Shown here: positions 1 to 10,033 of the stretch, one piece after another
How the letters are laid out: each line of letters starts with the position of its first letter
Position numbering within the stretch: position 1 is the first letter of the stretch
Assembly (NCBI RefSeq): GCF_003056055.1
Contig: NZ_PYFP01000006.1
Location: 62,001 to 126,000 of the forward strand
Length of the DNA stretch: 64,000 bases
Direction: 5' to 3'
Source: Glaciimonas sp. PCH181
GTDB taxonomy: Bacteria; Pseudomonadota; Gammaproteobacteria; Burkholderiales; Burkholderiaceae_D
Made by a program: the position numbers and the translations under genes
The notes under the pieces: model-generated
The model's database searches: none
What the model was told of the DNA's origin: nothing
What the model saw: only the letters and a program-made list of their open reading frames with translations

Positions 1-36
1 AACAACACGCTGGCGCGTTTGCGTGTCAACCTATGA
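1..36 (+). CDS. C-terminal tail of an upstream gene (partial)
   Basis: Frame 1 from the window edge reads eleven sense codons (ending ...LARLRVNL) and stops at TGA 34-36. The stop overlaps the lolB start in an ATGA arrangement, which implies translational coupling. In Burkholderiales the gene before lolB usually encodes a tetratricopeptide-repeat protein, so this is probably its end. The fragment is too short to identify from its own sequence. Confidence 0.5.
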   Translation, partial: NNTLARLRVNL

Positions 37-680
37 TGCGCAAGATAGTCGGCATCAGCGCGGTGATCGCCTTTACTCTGGCGATCAGCGGTTGCGCCAG
101 CCTCAACCAGCCATCCACGCCGAATGCAGCCGTTACCAGCACCAGCCAGCGCGAATATCATCAGGTGATTGACTTGAGTGGACGCTTATCGGTGCGCTAT
201 CAACAGGATGGCAAAGAACAAGCCGTGCATGGTAGTTTCACCTGGTCGCAAACCAGCGATCATACAATCGTCACCGTGCTGTCCCCTTTAGGGCAAACTC
301 TGGCAACCATTGATATCACCCCGCAACAATCCACGCTGCATCAAGCGGGGCAACCGTTACGCACTGCGGCCGATGTCGACATGCTGACGGCTCAAACGCT
401 AGGCTGGCCATTGCCCATCGCTGGCCTGCGTGACTGGCTGCAAGGCTTTGGTGCAGACGCCAATGGCAAACGCTTCAATCTCAGTCCGGCGAGCGACAGC
501 AGCGCAAGCAATATTACGACAGCCGATCATTGGCTATTGCAATATGTCGGCTGGCAAACCGTAGACGGTTCCAGCGGCATCGCCGGCAGCTATCCGAAAC
601 GTATCGACCTGTCGCGCAATACCGAGCAAGCAGGTCAGGTTGCCATCCGTATCGTGATCGATAGCGCACAAGCGCACTGA
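33..680 (+). CDS. lolB: Outer-membrane lipoprotein insertion protein LolB
   Basis: LolB accepts lipoproteins from the periplasmic carrier LolA and inserts them into the outer membrane, where it is itself anchored as a lipoprotein. The 215-aa product has a lipoprotein signal peptide: basic start, hydrophobic stretch, then a lipobox with Cys at about residue 21. Ala follows the Cys, so there is no inner-membrane retention signal. The mature part fits the LolB beta-barrel family (the LSGRLSV and GSFTW segments near residues 48-70, and GWPLPI near 125). It overlaps the preceding gene by 4 bp and is followed by ispE, the usual betaproteobacterial order. ATG at 33 or 36 could start it. Confidence 0.9.
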   Translation: MMRKIVGISAVIAFTLAISGCASLNQPSTPNAAVTSTSQREYHQVIDLSGRLSVRYQQDGKEQAVHGSFTWSQTSDHTIVTVLSPLGQTLATIDITPQQSTLHQAGQPLRTAADVDMLTAQTLGWPLPIAGLRDWLQGFGADANGKRFNLSPASDSSASNITTADHWLLQYVGWQTVDGSSGIAGSYPKRIDLSRNTEQAGQVAIRIVIDSAQAH

Positions 681-765
681 CCACTTTCGCTGCAGTCAAC
701 TTGATTGCAACGGAAGTAATCGTTGTTATTGCCCGCACTCGTCAAAACTTACCATCGAATTTTCT

Positions 766-1629
766 ATGTCACGTTCGCTCAATAACTGCCTCGCCCCCGC
801 TAAATTAAATCTTTTTTTACACATTAACGGGCGGCGACCGGACGGTTATCACTTGCTGCAAACAGTATTTCAGTTGCTCGACCACGGCGATATGCTGGAT
901 TTCGAAACACGCGATGACGGCGTGATCCAGCGAATGTCCGATATCCCCGGCGTTCCGGCAGAAACCGACCTGATTGTGCGGGCAGCAAAGCTGCTCCAGG
1001 CTGCGGCACAGCAAAAGACAGGCCGCAAAATCCCCGGTGCCAGCATCACTATTAACAAAATATTGCCGATGGGCGGCGGTCTGGGCGGTGGCTCCTCCGA
1101 TGCGGCGACCACCTTGATCGCGCTAAACCAGCTATGGGATGCTGGCTTCAGCCGCATTGAATTGATGGCAATTGGCTTGCAATTAGGGGCTGATGTGCCC
1201 TTTTTCATCTTTGGCCAGAACGCTTTCGCCGAGGGTATCGGCGAATCCTTACAACCCGTAGCAACCCCGGATTGCTGGTACATCGTCATAGAGCCGGGTG
1301 TTCAAATTCCGACATCGTTAATTTTTTCGTCAGAAGAATTGACACGGGACACAAAATTAGTCAAAATAGCGGACTTTTCAGGGCATCAGAATTGCTTCGG
1401 AAAGAATGATTTACAAATCGTTGCCGCCAGACTTTTTCCCGCTGTTGCCGAAGCTATTAATTGGCTAGAGACATACGGAGATGCAAGAATGACCGGTTCC
1501 GGTGCATGCGTTTTTTGTGCCTTCGCGCAAGAAAAACAAGCAGACGAAGTACTGAAGTTAGTACCTCAGCACTGGAAAAGTTGGAAAGCGAAAGGAATTA
1601 GCTTCCATCCTTTAAAAGATTTGCTATAA
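766..1629 (+). CDS. ispE: 4-diphosphocytidyl-2-C-methyl-D-erythritol kinase
   Basis: IspE phosphorylates CDP-methylerythritol at the 2-hydroxyl with ATP, a step of the cytosolic MEP route to isoprenoids. The 287-aa protein is full length for the GHMP kinase family. The N-terminal PAKLNL motif carries the conserved Lys (about residue 13), the glycine-rich ATP loop [12 protein letters not shown] lies at about 103-114, and an LGADVPFF motif with the catalytic Asp follows. It sits between lolB and tRNA-Gln. Its stop codon overlaps a promoter-like sequence for the tRNA. Confidence 0.96.
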   Translation: MSRSLNNCLAPAKLNLFLHINGRRPDGYHLLQTVFQLLDHGDMLDFETRDDGVIQRMSDIPGVPAETDLIVRAAKLLQAAAQQKTGRKIPGASITINKILPMGGGLGGGSSDAATTLIALNQLWDAGFSRIELMAIGLQLGADVPFFIFGQNAFAEGIGESLQPVATPDCWYIVIEPGVQIPTSLIFSSEELTRDTKLVKIADFSGHQNCFGKNDLQIVAARLFPAVAEAINWLETYGDARMTGSGACVFCAFAQEKQADEVLKLVPQHWKSWKAKGISFHPLKDLL

Positions 1630-1630
1630 T
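1622..1630 (+). promoter_or_regulatory. Extended -10 promoter candidate for tRNA-Gln
   Basis: The end of ispE contains TGCTATAAT, a perfect extended -10 (TGnTATAAT), with no good -35. Initiation would fall near 1637 and give a tRNA precursor with a leader of about 70 nt. A second -10-like TATAAG at 1696-1701, also without a good -35, would start almost at the mature 5' end. Sequence match only. Confidence 0.4.
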
Positions 1631-1707
1631 CTGCACCCGATTCGCTGGTCATGAATGCAAGACAATTGCTAACATAGCGATTGATCATGACAGGCTATAA
1701 GTTGCGT

Positions 1708-1784
1708 AGGGGAGTCGCCAAGTTGGTTAAGGCACTGGATTTTGATTCCAGCATTCGAAGGTTCGAGTCCTTCCTCCCCTGCCA
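1708..1784 (+). tRNA. tRNA-Gln (anticodon UUG)
   Basis: A 77-nt cloverleaf can be drawn. The acceptor stem AGGGGAG (1708-1714) pairs with CTCCCCT (1774-1780), followed by discriminator G and an encoded CCA. The anticodon stem CTGGA/TCCAG (1735-1739 / 1747-1751) encloses loop TTTTGAT with anticodon TTG at 1742-1744. The T arm is GAAGG-TTCGAGT-CCTTC. The first pair is A-U, typical of tRNA-Gln. Its place between ispE and prs is characteristic of Burkholderiales. Confidence 0.97.
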
Positions 1785-1795
1785 TTAAGTTTTCA

Positions 1796-1815
1796 GTACT
1801 ATCCCGTGATAGTAC
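1796..1815 (+). other. Perfect 8-bp hairpin behind tRNA-Gln
   Basis: GTACTATC (1796-1803) and GATAGTAC (1808-1815) form a perfect stem around a 4-nt loop, 11 nt after the tRNA CCA. No T-tract follows, so it is more likely a 3' processing or stability element than an intrinsic terminator. A weaker AAGCCG/CGGCTT stem (1909-1914 / 1946-1951) followed by TTT could terminate the tRNA transcript before prs. Confidence 0.4.
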
Positions 1816-1985
1816 AAAACAAGTAACACCAAGTATTAAAAGAAACCAGCAAGCTATCTGGCAGCAATTAGCCGATAGTGACGCGCAAAACACGACGATA
1901 CAAAAAATAAGCCGCCAACGCAAGACTGTCACAGTCGGGCATTGTCGGCTTTTCAACTTTTTAACGACTGTACTCAGGGATCTCC

Positions 1986-2939
1986 ATGGCACTCGAAAAC
2001 CTTATGGTTTTTACCGGCAACGCAAACCCGGAACTAGCTATTGGAGTCGCCAAACAGCTCGGCATTCCGCTGGGCAAAGCTAACGTCACCAAGTTTTCTG
2101 ATGGCGAAATAGCAGTTGAGATCAACGAGAACGTGCGCGGAAAAGACGTCTTCGTTCTGCAATCGACCTGCGCACCGACCAACGATAGCCTGATGGAAAT
2201 CATGCTAATGGTCGATGCACTAAAGCGCGCTTCTGCTGGTCGCATCACTGCGGCGATTCCTTATTTTGGCTACGCACGGCAAGATCGTCGTCCACGCTCA
2301 GCGCGTGTGGCGATTTCAGCCAAAGTAGTTGCCAATATGCTGCAAGAAGCCGGCGTTGAACGGGTCCTGATTATGGATCTGCACGCTGATCAAATTCAAG
2401 GCTTCTTCGATATTCCGGTTGATAACATCTATGCGTCGCCAATTTTGTTGGGCGATCTGGTCAGCAAGAACTATGACGATTTGCTGGTTGTTTCTCCAGA
2501 TGTAGGCGGTGTCGTACGTGCCCGCGCACTGGCAAAACGCCTGAACTGCGATCTGGCTATCATCGACAAACGTCGTCCAAAAGCCAATGTGTCGGAAGTC
2601 ATGAACATCATTGGTGAAGTCGAAGGCCGTAACTGCGTGATTATGGATGACATGGTGGATACCGCCGGCACCCTGACCAAAGCAGCTGAAGTATTGAAAG
2701 AACGTGGCGCGAAGAAAGTCGTGGCTTATTGTACGCACCCGGTATTATCCGGCCCTGCCCTTGAGCGCATTGCCAACTCGCCGTTAGACGAACTCGTGGT
2801 GATCGACACAATTCCGCTCACCGCCGAAGCAAAAGCCTGCAGCAAAATTCGCCAGTTGTCATGCGCGGAATTGCTGGCTGAAACCTTTAAACGTATTAGC
2901 AAGGGCGATTCAGTCATGTCGCTATTCGCTGAATCGTAA
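1986..2939 (+). CDS. prs: Ribose-phosphate pyrophosphokinase
   Basis: Prs makes PRPP from ribose 5-phosphate and ATP, feeding purine, pyrimidine, NAD, histidine and tryptophan synthesis in the cytosol. The 317-aa length matches class I enzymes. Visible signatures are the [10 protein letters not shown] segment near the N-terminus, YFGYARQDR with the flexible-loop residues (about residue 95), [11 protein letters not shown] (about 130) and the PRPP-binding loop [12 protein letters not shown] (about 218-229). An AGGGA ribosome-binding site precedes the ATG. It lies between tRNA-Gln and rplY. Confidence 0.98.
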   Translation: MALENLMVFTGNANPELAIGVAKQLGIPLGKANVTKFSDGEIAVEINENVRGKDVFVLQSTCAPTNDSLMEIMLMVDALKRASAGRITAAIPYFGYARQDRRPRSARVAISAKVVANMLQEAGVERVLIMDLHADQIQGFFDIPVDNIYASPILLGDLVSKNYDDLLVVSPDVGGVVRARALAKRLNCDLAIIDKRRPKANVSEVMNIIGEVEGRNCVIMDDMVDTAGTLTKAAEVLKERGAKKVVAYCTHPVLSGPALERIANSPLDELVVIDTIPLTAEAKACSKIRQLSCAELLAETFKRISKGDSVMSLFAES

Positions 2940-3051
2940 GAATGTAGAACCTTTGATGTGGGATTTCCCTGCACAAAGACATACTTAAATCCTCTGGTCG
3001 CGGGGGATTTTTACCGCAAGACGCAAGTTTTGCAATATTGGAGCTTTAAAA

Positions 3052-3663
3052 ATGAAAGTTATCGCATTTGTACGCAAAGACCTGGGGACCGGAGCGAGCC
3101 GCCGCCAGCGTATTGCCGGCCAAACACCTGCTATCGTCTACGGCGGTACAGAAGCGCCAGTTAATCTGTCGCTAGACCACAACGCGCTTTACCACGCGTT
3201 GAAAAAAGAAGCATTCCACTCGTCGATCCTGGATCTGGAAATTGACGGCGTAGTCCAAAAAGTGTTGTTGCGCGACTTCCAAGTCCACGCGTACAAACAA
3301 TTGGTGCTGCACGCTGACTTCCAACGCGTAGACGCGACTCAAGCAATCCACGTTAAAGTGCCACTGCACTTTGTCAACGCAGACGTGTCCCCAGCAGTGA
3401 AATTGTCGGCCGGTATCATCAGCCACGTTTTGACTGACCTGGACATTTCATGCTTGCCAAAAGATTTGCCAGAGTTCGTTGAAGTTGATCTGGCCGCTCT
3501 TGAAGTCGGTCACTCGATCCACCTGGCCGACCTGAAACTGCCTAACGGCGTAACAGTTGTCAGCCAAGAAAATCTGACCGTCGCTACTGCAGCGATCCCA
3601 GCTGGTAAAGTAGAAGCTGAAGCGCCAGTCGCCGCAGCTGCACCAGCCGCTGAAAAGAAGTAA
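3052..3663 (+). CDS. rplY: 50S ribosomal protein L25, long CTC form
   Basis: L25 binds 5S rRNA in the central protuberance of the large subunit. At 203 aa this is the long form: an N-terminal L25 domain (about 1-95, with [18 protein letters not shown]) followed by the C-terminal beta domain of the TL5/CTC type (about 100-185) and an Ala/Glu-rich tail ending in Lys-Lys. It follows prs by about 110 bp and is closed by a strong terminator. Confidence 0.96.
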   Translation: MKVIAFVRKDLGTGASRRQRIAGQTPAIVYGGTEAPVNLSLDHNALYHALKKEAFHSSILDLEIDGVVQKVLLRDFQVHAYKQLVLHADFQRVDATQAIHVKVPLHFVNADVSPAVKLSAGIISHVLTDLDISCLPKDLPEFVEVDLAALEVGHSIHLADLKLPNGVTVVSQENLTVATAAIPAGKVEAEAPVAAAAPAAEKK

Positions 3664-3705
3664 TTAGCCAGTAACGTACTATTCGCCAGCACATTTTGTG
3701 GCACG

Positions 3706-3733
3706 AAAAACCCGCCTTCGTGGCGGGTTTTTT
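3706..3733 (+). terminator. Intrinsic terminator after rplY
   Basis: AAAAACCCGCC (3706-3716) and GGCGGGTTTTT (3722-3732) form a perfect GC-rich stem with a 5-nt loop and a T6 tract (3728-3733). It ends the prs-rplY transcript. The 230 bp after it, up to pth, show no other feature. Confidence 0.9.
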
Positions 3734-3965
3734 ATTGTTGCGTCAATTTTAGACATGCATAGTCATTACCCTCATCCTTTTTACCATCAAAAGTGGACGA
3801 GAAAACGCAACATCCGCATAATCTAGCCAGTTTGCCGCGCATTGGCACCGCATCGTCAGCGCTAAATAAGGCGCATCAAACGCTAACGTGCAGCATTTAC
3901 GCGACGCAATAACGCATTTTAGGTTTTATCGCCTCAAAACATCATTACGCTTTATTCGGAAACTC

Positions 3966-4553
3966 ATGTCTATTCGCCTCATCGTCGGCCTCGGCAATCC
4001 CGGCCCGGAATACGAACAAACCCGTCATAACGCCGGTTTCTGGCTAGTCGACAATCTGGCGCAAGACTTGGGTTGTAGCCTTCAACGTAAGGCTGACTTC
4101 AAGGCGTTGCTGGCTAAAACACGCATTAACGCGCAAGAAGTCTGGCTGCTGGAGCCCCAAACCTTCATGAATCGCTCCGGCCAGTCGGTCGGCGCATTTG
4201 CACACTTTTATAAAATTACTGCGGACGAAGTACTGGTGGTGCATGATGAACTTGATCTGCTGCCAGGAATCGCCAAACTTAAAAAAGGCGGTTCATCCGG
4301 CGGTCATAACGGCTTAAAAGACATCACCGCAGCGCTCGGCACGCAAGATTATTGGCGCTTGCGCATCGGCATCGGCCATCCGCGCACGCTCAATTTGCAA
4401 CAGGGCGTCGCCGATTTTGTATTGCACCGACCACGCAAAGAAGAGCAGCCGCTACTGGACGAAGCCATCGCGGATAGCCTCAAAGTAATTCCATTGCTGT
4501 GCGAAGGACAATTTTCAGAAGCGACGATGCGTTTGCATACTAAGGCGGCGTAA
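3966..4553 (+). CDS. pth: Peptidyl-tRNA hydrolase
   Basis: Pth cleaves the ester bond of peptidyl-tRNAs dropped from ribosomes and recycles the tRNA. The start at 3966 is chosen because homology begins at [16 protein letters not shown]; the frame stays open upstream, but those 26 codons are not Pth-like. The product is 195 aa, the family norm. Conserved parts are the GLGNPG motif, NAGF with the catalytic His just before it (about residue 20), FMNRSG (about 66) and the GGHNGLKD motif (about 110). Confidence 0.96.
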   Translation: MSIRLIVGLGNPGPEYEQTRHNAGFWLVDNLAQDLGCSLQRKADFKALLAKTRINAQEVWLLEPQTFMNRSGQSVGAFAHFYKITADEVLVVHDELDLLPGIAKLKKGGSSGGHNGLKDITAALGTQDYWRLRIGIGHPRTLNLQQGVADFVLHRPRKEEQPLLDEAIADSLKVIPLLCEGQFSEATMRLHTKAA

Positions 4554-4766
4554 GCAGACGCTTTCCGAATGCAAAATGCCAGCAAACTGATGCAATGACA
4601 TCCGCATAAATTGCGTCGCTTTAACTTTTAACATCCATCACCCAAGCCTGACATCAAGATCGCCAACCCAGACAACAACGGGCGAGTTTGATTTAGAAAC
4701 AGAACAATTGGCCGCTTCCGGTAAAATACCAGGTTAATTCTATCTATCTCTTGCAAAGTAAATATC

Positions 4767-5858
4767 ATGAGTCTCAAGTGCGGTATCGTCGGCCTCCCTA
4801 ACGTTGGCAAATCCACCCTCTTCAATGCGCTGACAAAAGCAGGCATTCCAGCAGAAAATTACCCCTTCTGCACCATCGAGCCGAACGTCGGCATGGTTGA
4901 GGTGCCAGACCCACGGTTGGCGGCGTTGGCCGTCATCGTCAAGCCTGAGCGGATTCTGCCAGCTACGGTTGAGTTTGTTGATATTGCCGGTTTGGTTGCC
5001 GGTGCATCCAAAGGTGAAGGACTCGGCAACCAATTTCTGGCTCACATCCGCGAAACCGATGCAATCGTCAACGTGGTGCGCTGCTTTGAAGATGACAACG
5101 TCATCCACGTCGCCGGAAAAGTCAGCCCATTGGATGACATTGAAGTCATTCAGACCGAGTTGGCATTAGCCGACATGGGCACAGTTGAGAAAGCCATCCA
5201 TCGCGAAAATAAAAAAGCGCGTTCGGGCGACAAAGATGCCGCTAAGTTGGTCGCGATTCTAGAACGTTTGATGCCGGAATTGGACCAAGCCAAGCCAGTG
5301 CGCGCTTGCGGTCTGGACGCTGAAGAAATGGCCCTGATCAAGCCGCTCTGCCTGATTACCGCTAAACCAGCGATGTACGTTGCCAACGTTTCGGATACCG
5401 GCTTCACCAACAACCCGTTGCTAGATCAATTAACTGCTTACGCAGCCTCACAAAACGCGCCGATGGTACCTATCTGTGCATCGATTGAATCTGAAATCTC
5501 CGATTTGGACGAGGCAGACAAACATGAATTTTTAGCCGATATGGGCATGGAAGAACCCGGTCTGGATCGCTTGATCCGCGCTGCGTTTAAACTACTCGGC
5601 CTGCAAACGTATTTCACCGCTGGTGTAAAAGAAGTGCGCGCGTGGACTATCCACGTCGGCGATACCGGTCCGCAAGCAGCGGGCGTTATTCATACCGACT
5701 TCGAACGTGGCTTCATCCGCGCGCAGACTATCGCTTACGAAGATTTCATCGCATTCAAAGGTGAAGCTGGTGCCAAGGAAGCCGGAAAAATGCGCGCTGA
5801 AGGCAAGGAATATGTGGTGAAAGATGGCGACGTTCTAAACTTCTTGTTTAACGTTTGA
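4767..5858 (+). CDS. ychF: Ribosome-binding ATPase YchF
   Basis: YchF is an Obg-family P-loop ATPase that binds ribosomes and takes part in stress responses. The 363-aa product has the usual length. It shows the P-loop GLPNVGKST (about residues 8-16), the DIAGLV switch II (about 71) and, where true GTPases have NKxD, the sequence NVSD (about 210), consistent with the known ATP preference. A C-terminal TGS domain ends in the [10 protein letters not shown] signature. It follows pth, as in many proteobacteria. Confidence 0.96.
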   Translation: MSLKCGIVGLPNVGKSTLFNALTKAGIPAENYPFCTIEPNVGMVEVPDPRLAALAVIVKPERILPATVEFVDIAGLVAGASKGEGLGNQFLAHIRETDAIVNVVRCFEDDNVIHVAGKVSPLDDIEVIQTELALADMGTVEKAIHRENKKARSGDKDAAKLVAILERLMPELDQAKPVRACGLDAEEMALIKPLCLITAKPAMYVANVSDTGFTNNPLLDQLTAYAASQNAPMVPICASIESEISDLDEADKHEFLADMGMEEPGLDRLIRAAFKLLGLQTYFTAGVKEVRAWTIHVGDTGPQAAGVIHTDFERGFIRAQTIAYEDFIAFKGEAGAKEAGKMRAEGKEYVVKDGDVLNFLFNV

Positions 5859-5878
5859 TTTACGTCTGATTTACGTCT
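5857..5878 (+). repeat. Two tandem 11-bp repeats after ychF
   Basis: GATTTACGTCT occurs twice back to back at 5857-5867 and 5868-5878, starting inside the ychF stop codon, followed by a degenerate third unit. It is probably a small local duplication. No function is apparent. Confidence 0.6.
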
Positions 5879-5922
5879 GATATTTCTGCTGTTGTTCTGT
5901 TTTATCACACCGATGGCGGGGC

Positions 5923-6534
5923 TTAAAAACTCGCCACCGGATTCCAGGAAAACTTCATCGTCGTTCCTGCGATATCAATAATGTCTCCATCCTGCAACGG
6001 ACGTGCCCCAACACTCAGGGGTACGCCGTTGACGCGGGTATAAATATTTCCCTCAACATGCGTCAATTCGTAACCATGCGGTCTGCGCGTCACGATGGCA
6101 ACCTGGATACCTGGACGCCCTATGGTTGTCAGCACCTTGGTTAATAGCATCGTTTTGCCGCAACTGGCACCGTCTAGCACGGTAATGACCGCATCCGGAC
6201 GGGGTATCGGAAACATCTTTGGGCGGCTGTCCTTGATGTCCTGATCTGAATCGACCAGATAGACCAATTTGTAATCGGCCATCTGGATAACATCGTTATG
6301 CTGCAGAAAATGCTTAGTAATCGGATGCCCGTTAACCTGCGTACCGTTGGTACTGTTAAGGTCTTCGAGAAACGAGTCGTTGTAGACGGTAATAATGGCG
6401 GCATGTTCGCCGCTGATAGCGGGATTATCGATCACCAAATCATTGTGAGGTCGACGGCCTATGGTAGTGCGCTCCTTGTGAAGCGCCATCTCTTGTACTA
6501 CATTGCCACCTTTAGTTAAGATGATCTTCGCCAT
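5923..6534 (-). CDS. Double FHA-domain protein
   Basis: FHA domains bind phosphothreonine peptides. The start is taken at MAKIILTKGG (6534); the 12 upstream codons are not FHA-like. The 203-aa product has a canonical FHA domain at about 1-95: GRRPHNDLVID, SGEH and NSTNGTQVNG carry the phosphate-contacting Arg, Ser, His and Asn. The second half (about 110-200) repeats the fold outline (TIGRPG, RVNGVPL, PLQDGDIIDI) but lacks the Ser-x-x-His and the Asn, so it looks like a degenerate second FHA. There are no membrane segments. The PP2C gene lies upstream on the same strand, suggesting a shared phospho-signalling role. Partners are unknown. Confidence 0.85.
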   Translation of the reverse strand: MAKIILTKGGNVVQEMALHKERTTIGRRPHNDLVIDNPAISGEHAAIITVYNDSFLEDLNSTNGTQVNGHPITKHFLQHNDVIQMADYKLVYLVDSDQDIKDSRPKMFPIPRPDAVITVLDGASCGKTMLLTKVLTTIGRPGIQVAIVTRRPHGYELTHVEGNIYTRVNGVPLSVGARPLQDGDIIDIAGTTMKFSWNPVASF

Positions 6535-6718
6535 TCCTATCTTCCTTGGTATGTGAGGGACGACAGACAAAATGCTATTTTAGACGCCTTTATCAACCGA
6601 CTGCTACAAAGTATTTTGCATTTTCTCCGTCTGAAAAAAATGCCGCAACACTCCCATTCCATTTAGCATTATTTCCTGCGTGCAAAACCTCTTCGTCCCT
6701 GACTTGCCTCACTTAAAA

Positions 6719-7492
6719 TTAACTGACGTTCACAGTTTTTATTAATATTACAGAAATATTATCCTGACCGCCGCCCGCATTTGCGGCTTGAATCAGGTCG
6801 TTACAAGCGCTTTCTAAATCGCCATTTGCGGCCTGAATAATGCCGATCATCTCTCTAGTCGATAAGCGATCCGACAATCCATCCGAACATAGTAGAAAAA
6901 TATCCTCCGCCTGCAAGGGATGCTCATGCACTTCGACCGTGAGTTGATGATTTACGCCAACAGCGCGGGTAATCACATTGCGATGCATCGCCAACGACGC
7001 GTGTTCGGGCCGTAACTCGCCAGCTGCGATTTGCTCTTGCACCAGCGAATGATCGCGCGTCAATTGCTCCATTTCACCGCCGCGCAACACATACGCCCGC
7101 GAATCACCAACATGCGCCACGCTCACACAATCTTGCTGAAACCAAGCCACCACCACGGTAGTCCCCATGCCACGATATTCCGGTTGCTGTCGGGCCGCTT
7201 CGATGATGGCTGTATTAGCTTTTCGGACTGATTGCGTCAAGCATAGACGGCGGACTGCGGGCTGATCATCCGGATGCGTATACGGATTGTCACGCATGTA
7301 ATGCTCCATCGCGCTTTGAATCGTGGTGGCAGCGATACTGCTAGCGACCTCCCCAGCGTTGTAGCCGCCCATGCCATCTGCCAGAATCGCCAGTTGCAAT
7401 GCTGTGCTGACCGCAATGGCGTCTTCATTCTCGGCGCGCATCTTGCCAACATCAGTCTGGAAAGAAAATTCAAATCGTAAATGGCTGGACAT
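6719..7492 (-). CDS. PP2C-family Ser/Thr protein phosphatase
   Basis: This is a metal-dependent protein phosphatase of the bacterial Stp/PppA type. The 257-aa product shows the ordered PP2C motifs: RAENEDA (about residue 19), DGMGGYNAGEVAS (about 39-51), GMGTT (about 105), HVGDSRAYV (about 126), SDGLSDRLS (about 208) and GGQDNISVI (about 240). The metal-binding Asp residues are all present. It is cytosolic, with no signal peptide or membrane span. It lies about 185 bp upstream of the FHA gene, and a matching Hanks-type kinase is not in the window. Confidence 0.92.
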   Translation of the reverse strand: MSSHLRFEFSFQTDVGKMRAENEDAIAVSTALQLAILADGMGGYNAGEVASSIAATTIQSAMEHYMRDNPYTHPDDQPAVRRLCLTQSVRKANTAIIEAARQQPEYRGMGTTVVVAWFQQDCVSVAHVGDSRAYVLRGGEMEQLTRDHSLVQEQIAAGELRPEHASLAMHRNVITRAVGVNHQLTVEVHEHPLQAEDIFLLCSDGLSDRLSTREMIGIIQAANGDLESACNDLIQAANAGGGQDNISVILIKTVNVS

Positions 7493-7727
7493 TATCAGTG
7501 GCGATCAAAAGGATGTTTACGTGCGGTGAGTACTGACTGTCAGTATTTTCGTTGGTTACTACGAGGACGGCAAGATAAACACGCTGTGATTGGTCGGCGA
7601 CATACCCCCGAGACCTTCAAATAGATTGCTCAGAAAAAATAATCTTGGTGCGCGCCCGTTTTGCAATCCTATTCCCAGCTTTATTTACACTCTCAACATA
7701 CGCGACCCGAACTTTATTGCAGACGAA

Positions 7728-7751
7728 AAAAAGAGGCCGAAGCCTCTTTTT
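7728..7751 (-). terminator. Bidirectional terminator after sucD
   Basis: AAAAAGAGGC (7728-7737) and GCCTCTTTTT (7742-7751) form a perfect 10-bp stem around CGAA, with A and T tracts on both sides. It lies about 36 bp downstream of the sucD stop on the minus strand. The rest of the 295 bp between sucD and the phosphatase gene has no other recognisable element. Confidence 0.9.
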
Positions 7752-7787
7752 ATTACATCTAAGTTACTCTATGGAAAGTCTGCTGAA

Positions 7788-8669
7788 TTACAGCATAGCC
7801 TTCAACAAACGTGCCATCTCAGATGGATTCTTAGTGGTTTTGATACCGCAAGCTTCCATGATGTCGAGTTTAGCTTGTGCTGTATCGGCGCCGCCGGAAA
7901 TCAACGCACCAGCGTGACCCATACGTTTACCGGCAGGTGCAGTCACACCAGCGATAAAGTTGACGACAGGCTTTTTCATGTTGTCTTTGATCCAGTAAGC
8001 AGCATTCGCTTCATCCGGACCGCCGATTTCACCGATCATGATGACCGCATCGGTATCAGGATCGTCGTTAAACATCTTCATGATGTCGATATGTTTCAGA
8101 CCATTGATAGGATCGCCGCCGATACCGACTGCTGACGATTGTCCCAGACCCAATGCTGTCAATTGACCGACTGCTTCGTAAGTCAAAGTACCCGAACGCG
8201 ACACCACGCCAATACGGCCTTTTTTATGGATGTGGCCTGGCATGATACCGATTTTGATTTCGTCTGGTGTAATCAGACCTGGGCAGTTTGGGCCCAACAG
8301 CAATGTCTTGCTGCCAGATTTTGCCATGCGGTCTTTCAGTGCCAGCATATCGCGTACAGGAATACCTTCTGTGATGCAGATCGCCAGATCCAGATCCGCT
8401 TCAACTGCTTCCCAGATCGCTGCGGCAGCGCCTGCTGGCGGTACGTAGATCACAGAAACGTTGGCGCCGGTAGCCGCTTTGGCTTCAGCAACACTCGCGA
8501 AAATAGGAATGCCTTCGAAATCTTCACCCGCTTTTTTCGGGTTGACACCAGCGACAAAAGCTTCTTTGCCATTGGCATAATCACGACAACCACGCGTGTG
8601 GAATTGACCGGTTTTGCCGGTGATACCTTGGGTGATAACTTTTGTATCTTTGTTGATCAGGATCGACAT
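7788..8669 (-). CDS. sucD: Succinyl-CoA synthetase alpha subunit
   Basis: SucD with SucC interconverts succinyl-CoA and succinate with substrate-level phosphorylation in the TCA cycle. The start at 8669 (MSILINKDTKVITQGITGK) has an AAGGA ribosome-binding site; the longer in-frame ATG at 8714 is rejected. The 293-aa product has the CoA-binding Rossmann N-terminus (GITGKTGQFHT), LLGPNCPG and the phosphohistidine loop RMGHAGALISGG (about residue 245). It is the distal gene of sucCD. Confidence 0.97.
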   Translation of the reverse strand: MSILINKDTKVITQGITGKTGQFHTRGCRDYANGKEAFVAGVNPKKAGEDFEGIPIFASVAEAKAATGANVSVIYVPPAGAAAAIWEAVEADLDLAICITEGIPVRDMLALKDRMAKSGSKTLLLGPNCPGLITPDEIKIGIMPGHIHKKGRIGVVSRSGTLTYEAVGQLTALGLGQSSAVGIGGDPINGLKHIDIMKMFNDDPDTDAVIMIGEIGGPDEANAAYWIKDNMKKPVVNFIAGVTAPAGKRMGHAGALISGGADTAQAKLDIMEACGIKTTKNPSEMARLLKAML

Positions 8670-8769
8670 GTTTGTTCCTTGCCTTAATTTTTGAGCGCTA
8701 TGGAATGGATGCAAACGGATGCAAAATTTGCACCGCAGTCACGCCATTCGCACGCTAAATTCACAACGA

Positions 8770-9936
8770 TTATTGACCGTTAGCAGCAGCAACAACCTTC
8801 TGCGCGGCTTCTTCCATACTGTCGGCAGCAATGATAGGCAAGCCCGATTCTGCCAGCAATTTCTTGCCGATTTCTTCGTTTGTACCCTTCATGCGCACAA
8901 CCAGTGGCACGTTCAATGAAACTGCTTTCGATGCGGCGATAACGCCTTCAGCGATAACGTCGCAACGCATGATGCCGCCGAAAATGTTGACCAGAATCGC
9001 CTTCAGGCCCGGATTCTTCAACATGATCTTGAACGCTTCTGTTACTTTTTCAGTAGTAGCGCCGCCGCCCACGTCCAGGAAATTGGCTGGCTCACCGCCA
9101 AACAATTTGATGGTATCCATCGTTGCCATCGCTAGACCGGCACCGTTCACCAGGCAACCGATATTACCGTCGAGCGAGATGTACGCCAGATCAAATTTCG
9201 ATGCTTCGATTTCCGCTGGGTCTTCTTCGTCCAGATCGCGATAAGCAACGATTTCCGGTTGACGATACAACGCGTTTGGATCGAAATTGAACTTGGCATC
9301 CAGAGCGATGATTTTGCCCGAACCGGTGACGATCAATGGATTGATTTCGGCCAATGAGCAATCAGTTTCCCAATAGGCTTTGTAAAGACCTTGCAATTGC
9401 ACCCGAGCGTCCGCGATAGAACCCGCTGGTACGCCGATTTTTGCTGAAATGCTGTCTGCATCAGCGTCTGTCAATCCGGTCGATGGATCGATAACGACTT
9501 GATGAATTTTTTCTGGATGGCTTTCGGCAACTTCTTCGATGTCCATACCACCTTCGCTTGATGCCATCAGCACCACGCGTTGGCTAACCCGATCAGTCAC
9601 CATACTGACGTATAGCTCTTGCTTGATGTCAGCGCCTTCTTCGATCAGCAAACGACGCACTTTTTGACCTTCTGGGCCAGTTTGATGCGTGATCAGTTGC
9701 ATACCGAGAATCTCGTTCGCGTATTCACGGACTTGTTCCAACGATTTAGCAACTTTCACGCCGCCGCCTTTACCGCGACCACCTGCGTGGATTTGTGCCT
9801 TTACGACCCAAACCGAACCGCCGAGCGTTTCAGCAGCTTTAACTGCCTCATCGACGCTCAGACACGGAATACCGCGTGGTGTTGTTACTCCGAATTTGCG
9901 GAGAATTTCCTTGCCCTGATACTCATGGATTTTCAT
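8770..9936 (-). CDS. sucC: Succinyl-CoA synthetase beta subunit
   Basis: SucC carries the nucleotide (ATP-grasp) and succinate sites of succinyl-CoA synthetase. It is 388 aa, the normal length. Landmarks are the [11 protein letters not shown]-terminus, the [21 protein letters not shown]-grasp loop (about 43-60), the EINPL motif (about 198) and the C-terminal [10 protein letters not shown] (about 316). A GAAGGGAAG ribosome-binding site precedes the ATG. sucD follows after 100 bp. Confidence 0.97.
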   Translation of the reverse strand: MKIHEYQGKEILRKFGVTTPRGIPCLSVDEAVKAAETLGGSVWVVKAQIHAGGRGKGGGVKVAKSLEQVREYANEILGMQLITHQTGPEGQKVRRLLIEEGADIKQELYVSMVTDRVSQRVVLMASSEGGMDIEEVAESHPEKIHQVVIDPSTGLTDADADSISAKIGVPAGSIADARVQLQGLYKAYWETDCSLAEINPLIVTGSGKIIALDAKFNFDPNALYRQPEIVAYRDLDEEDPAEIEASKFDLAYISLDGNIGCLVNGAGLAMATMDTIKLFGGEPANFLDVGGGATTEKVTEAFKIMLKNPGLKAILVNIFGGIMRCDVIAEGVIAASKAVSLNVPLVVRMKGTNEEIGKKLLAESGLPIIAADSMEEAAQKVVAAANGQ

Positions 9937-10033
9937 GCGAGCTTCCCTTCTGACGCTGATTTAAATTAACTTGCTGGTTGGACTAGATAAAACGCACTTA
10001 GAAATACAAATACATTACAAAAACTACATGACC

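Noticed and set aside
3888..3965. N-terminal extension of Pth
   Set aside because: The frame is open, but these codons show no similarity to Pth; homology starts exactly at 3966.
7590..8135. Plus-strand open frame of 181 codons overlapping sucD
   Set aside because: It is antisense to sucD with no recognisable protein features; sucD is well supported.
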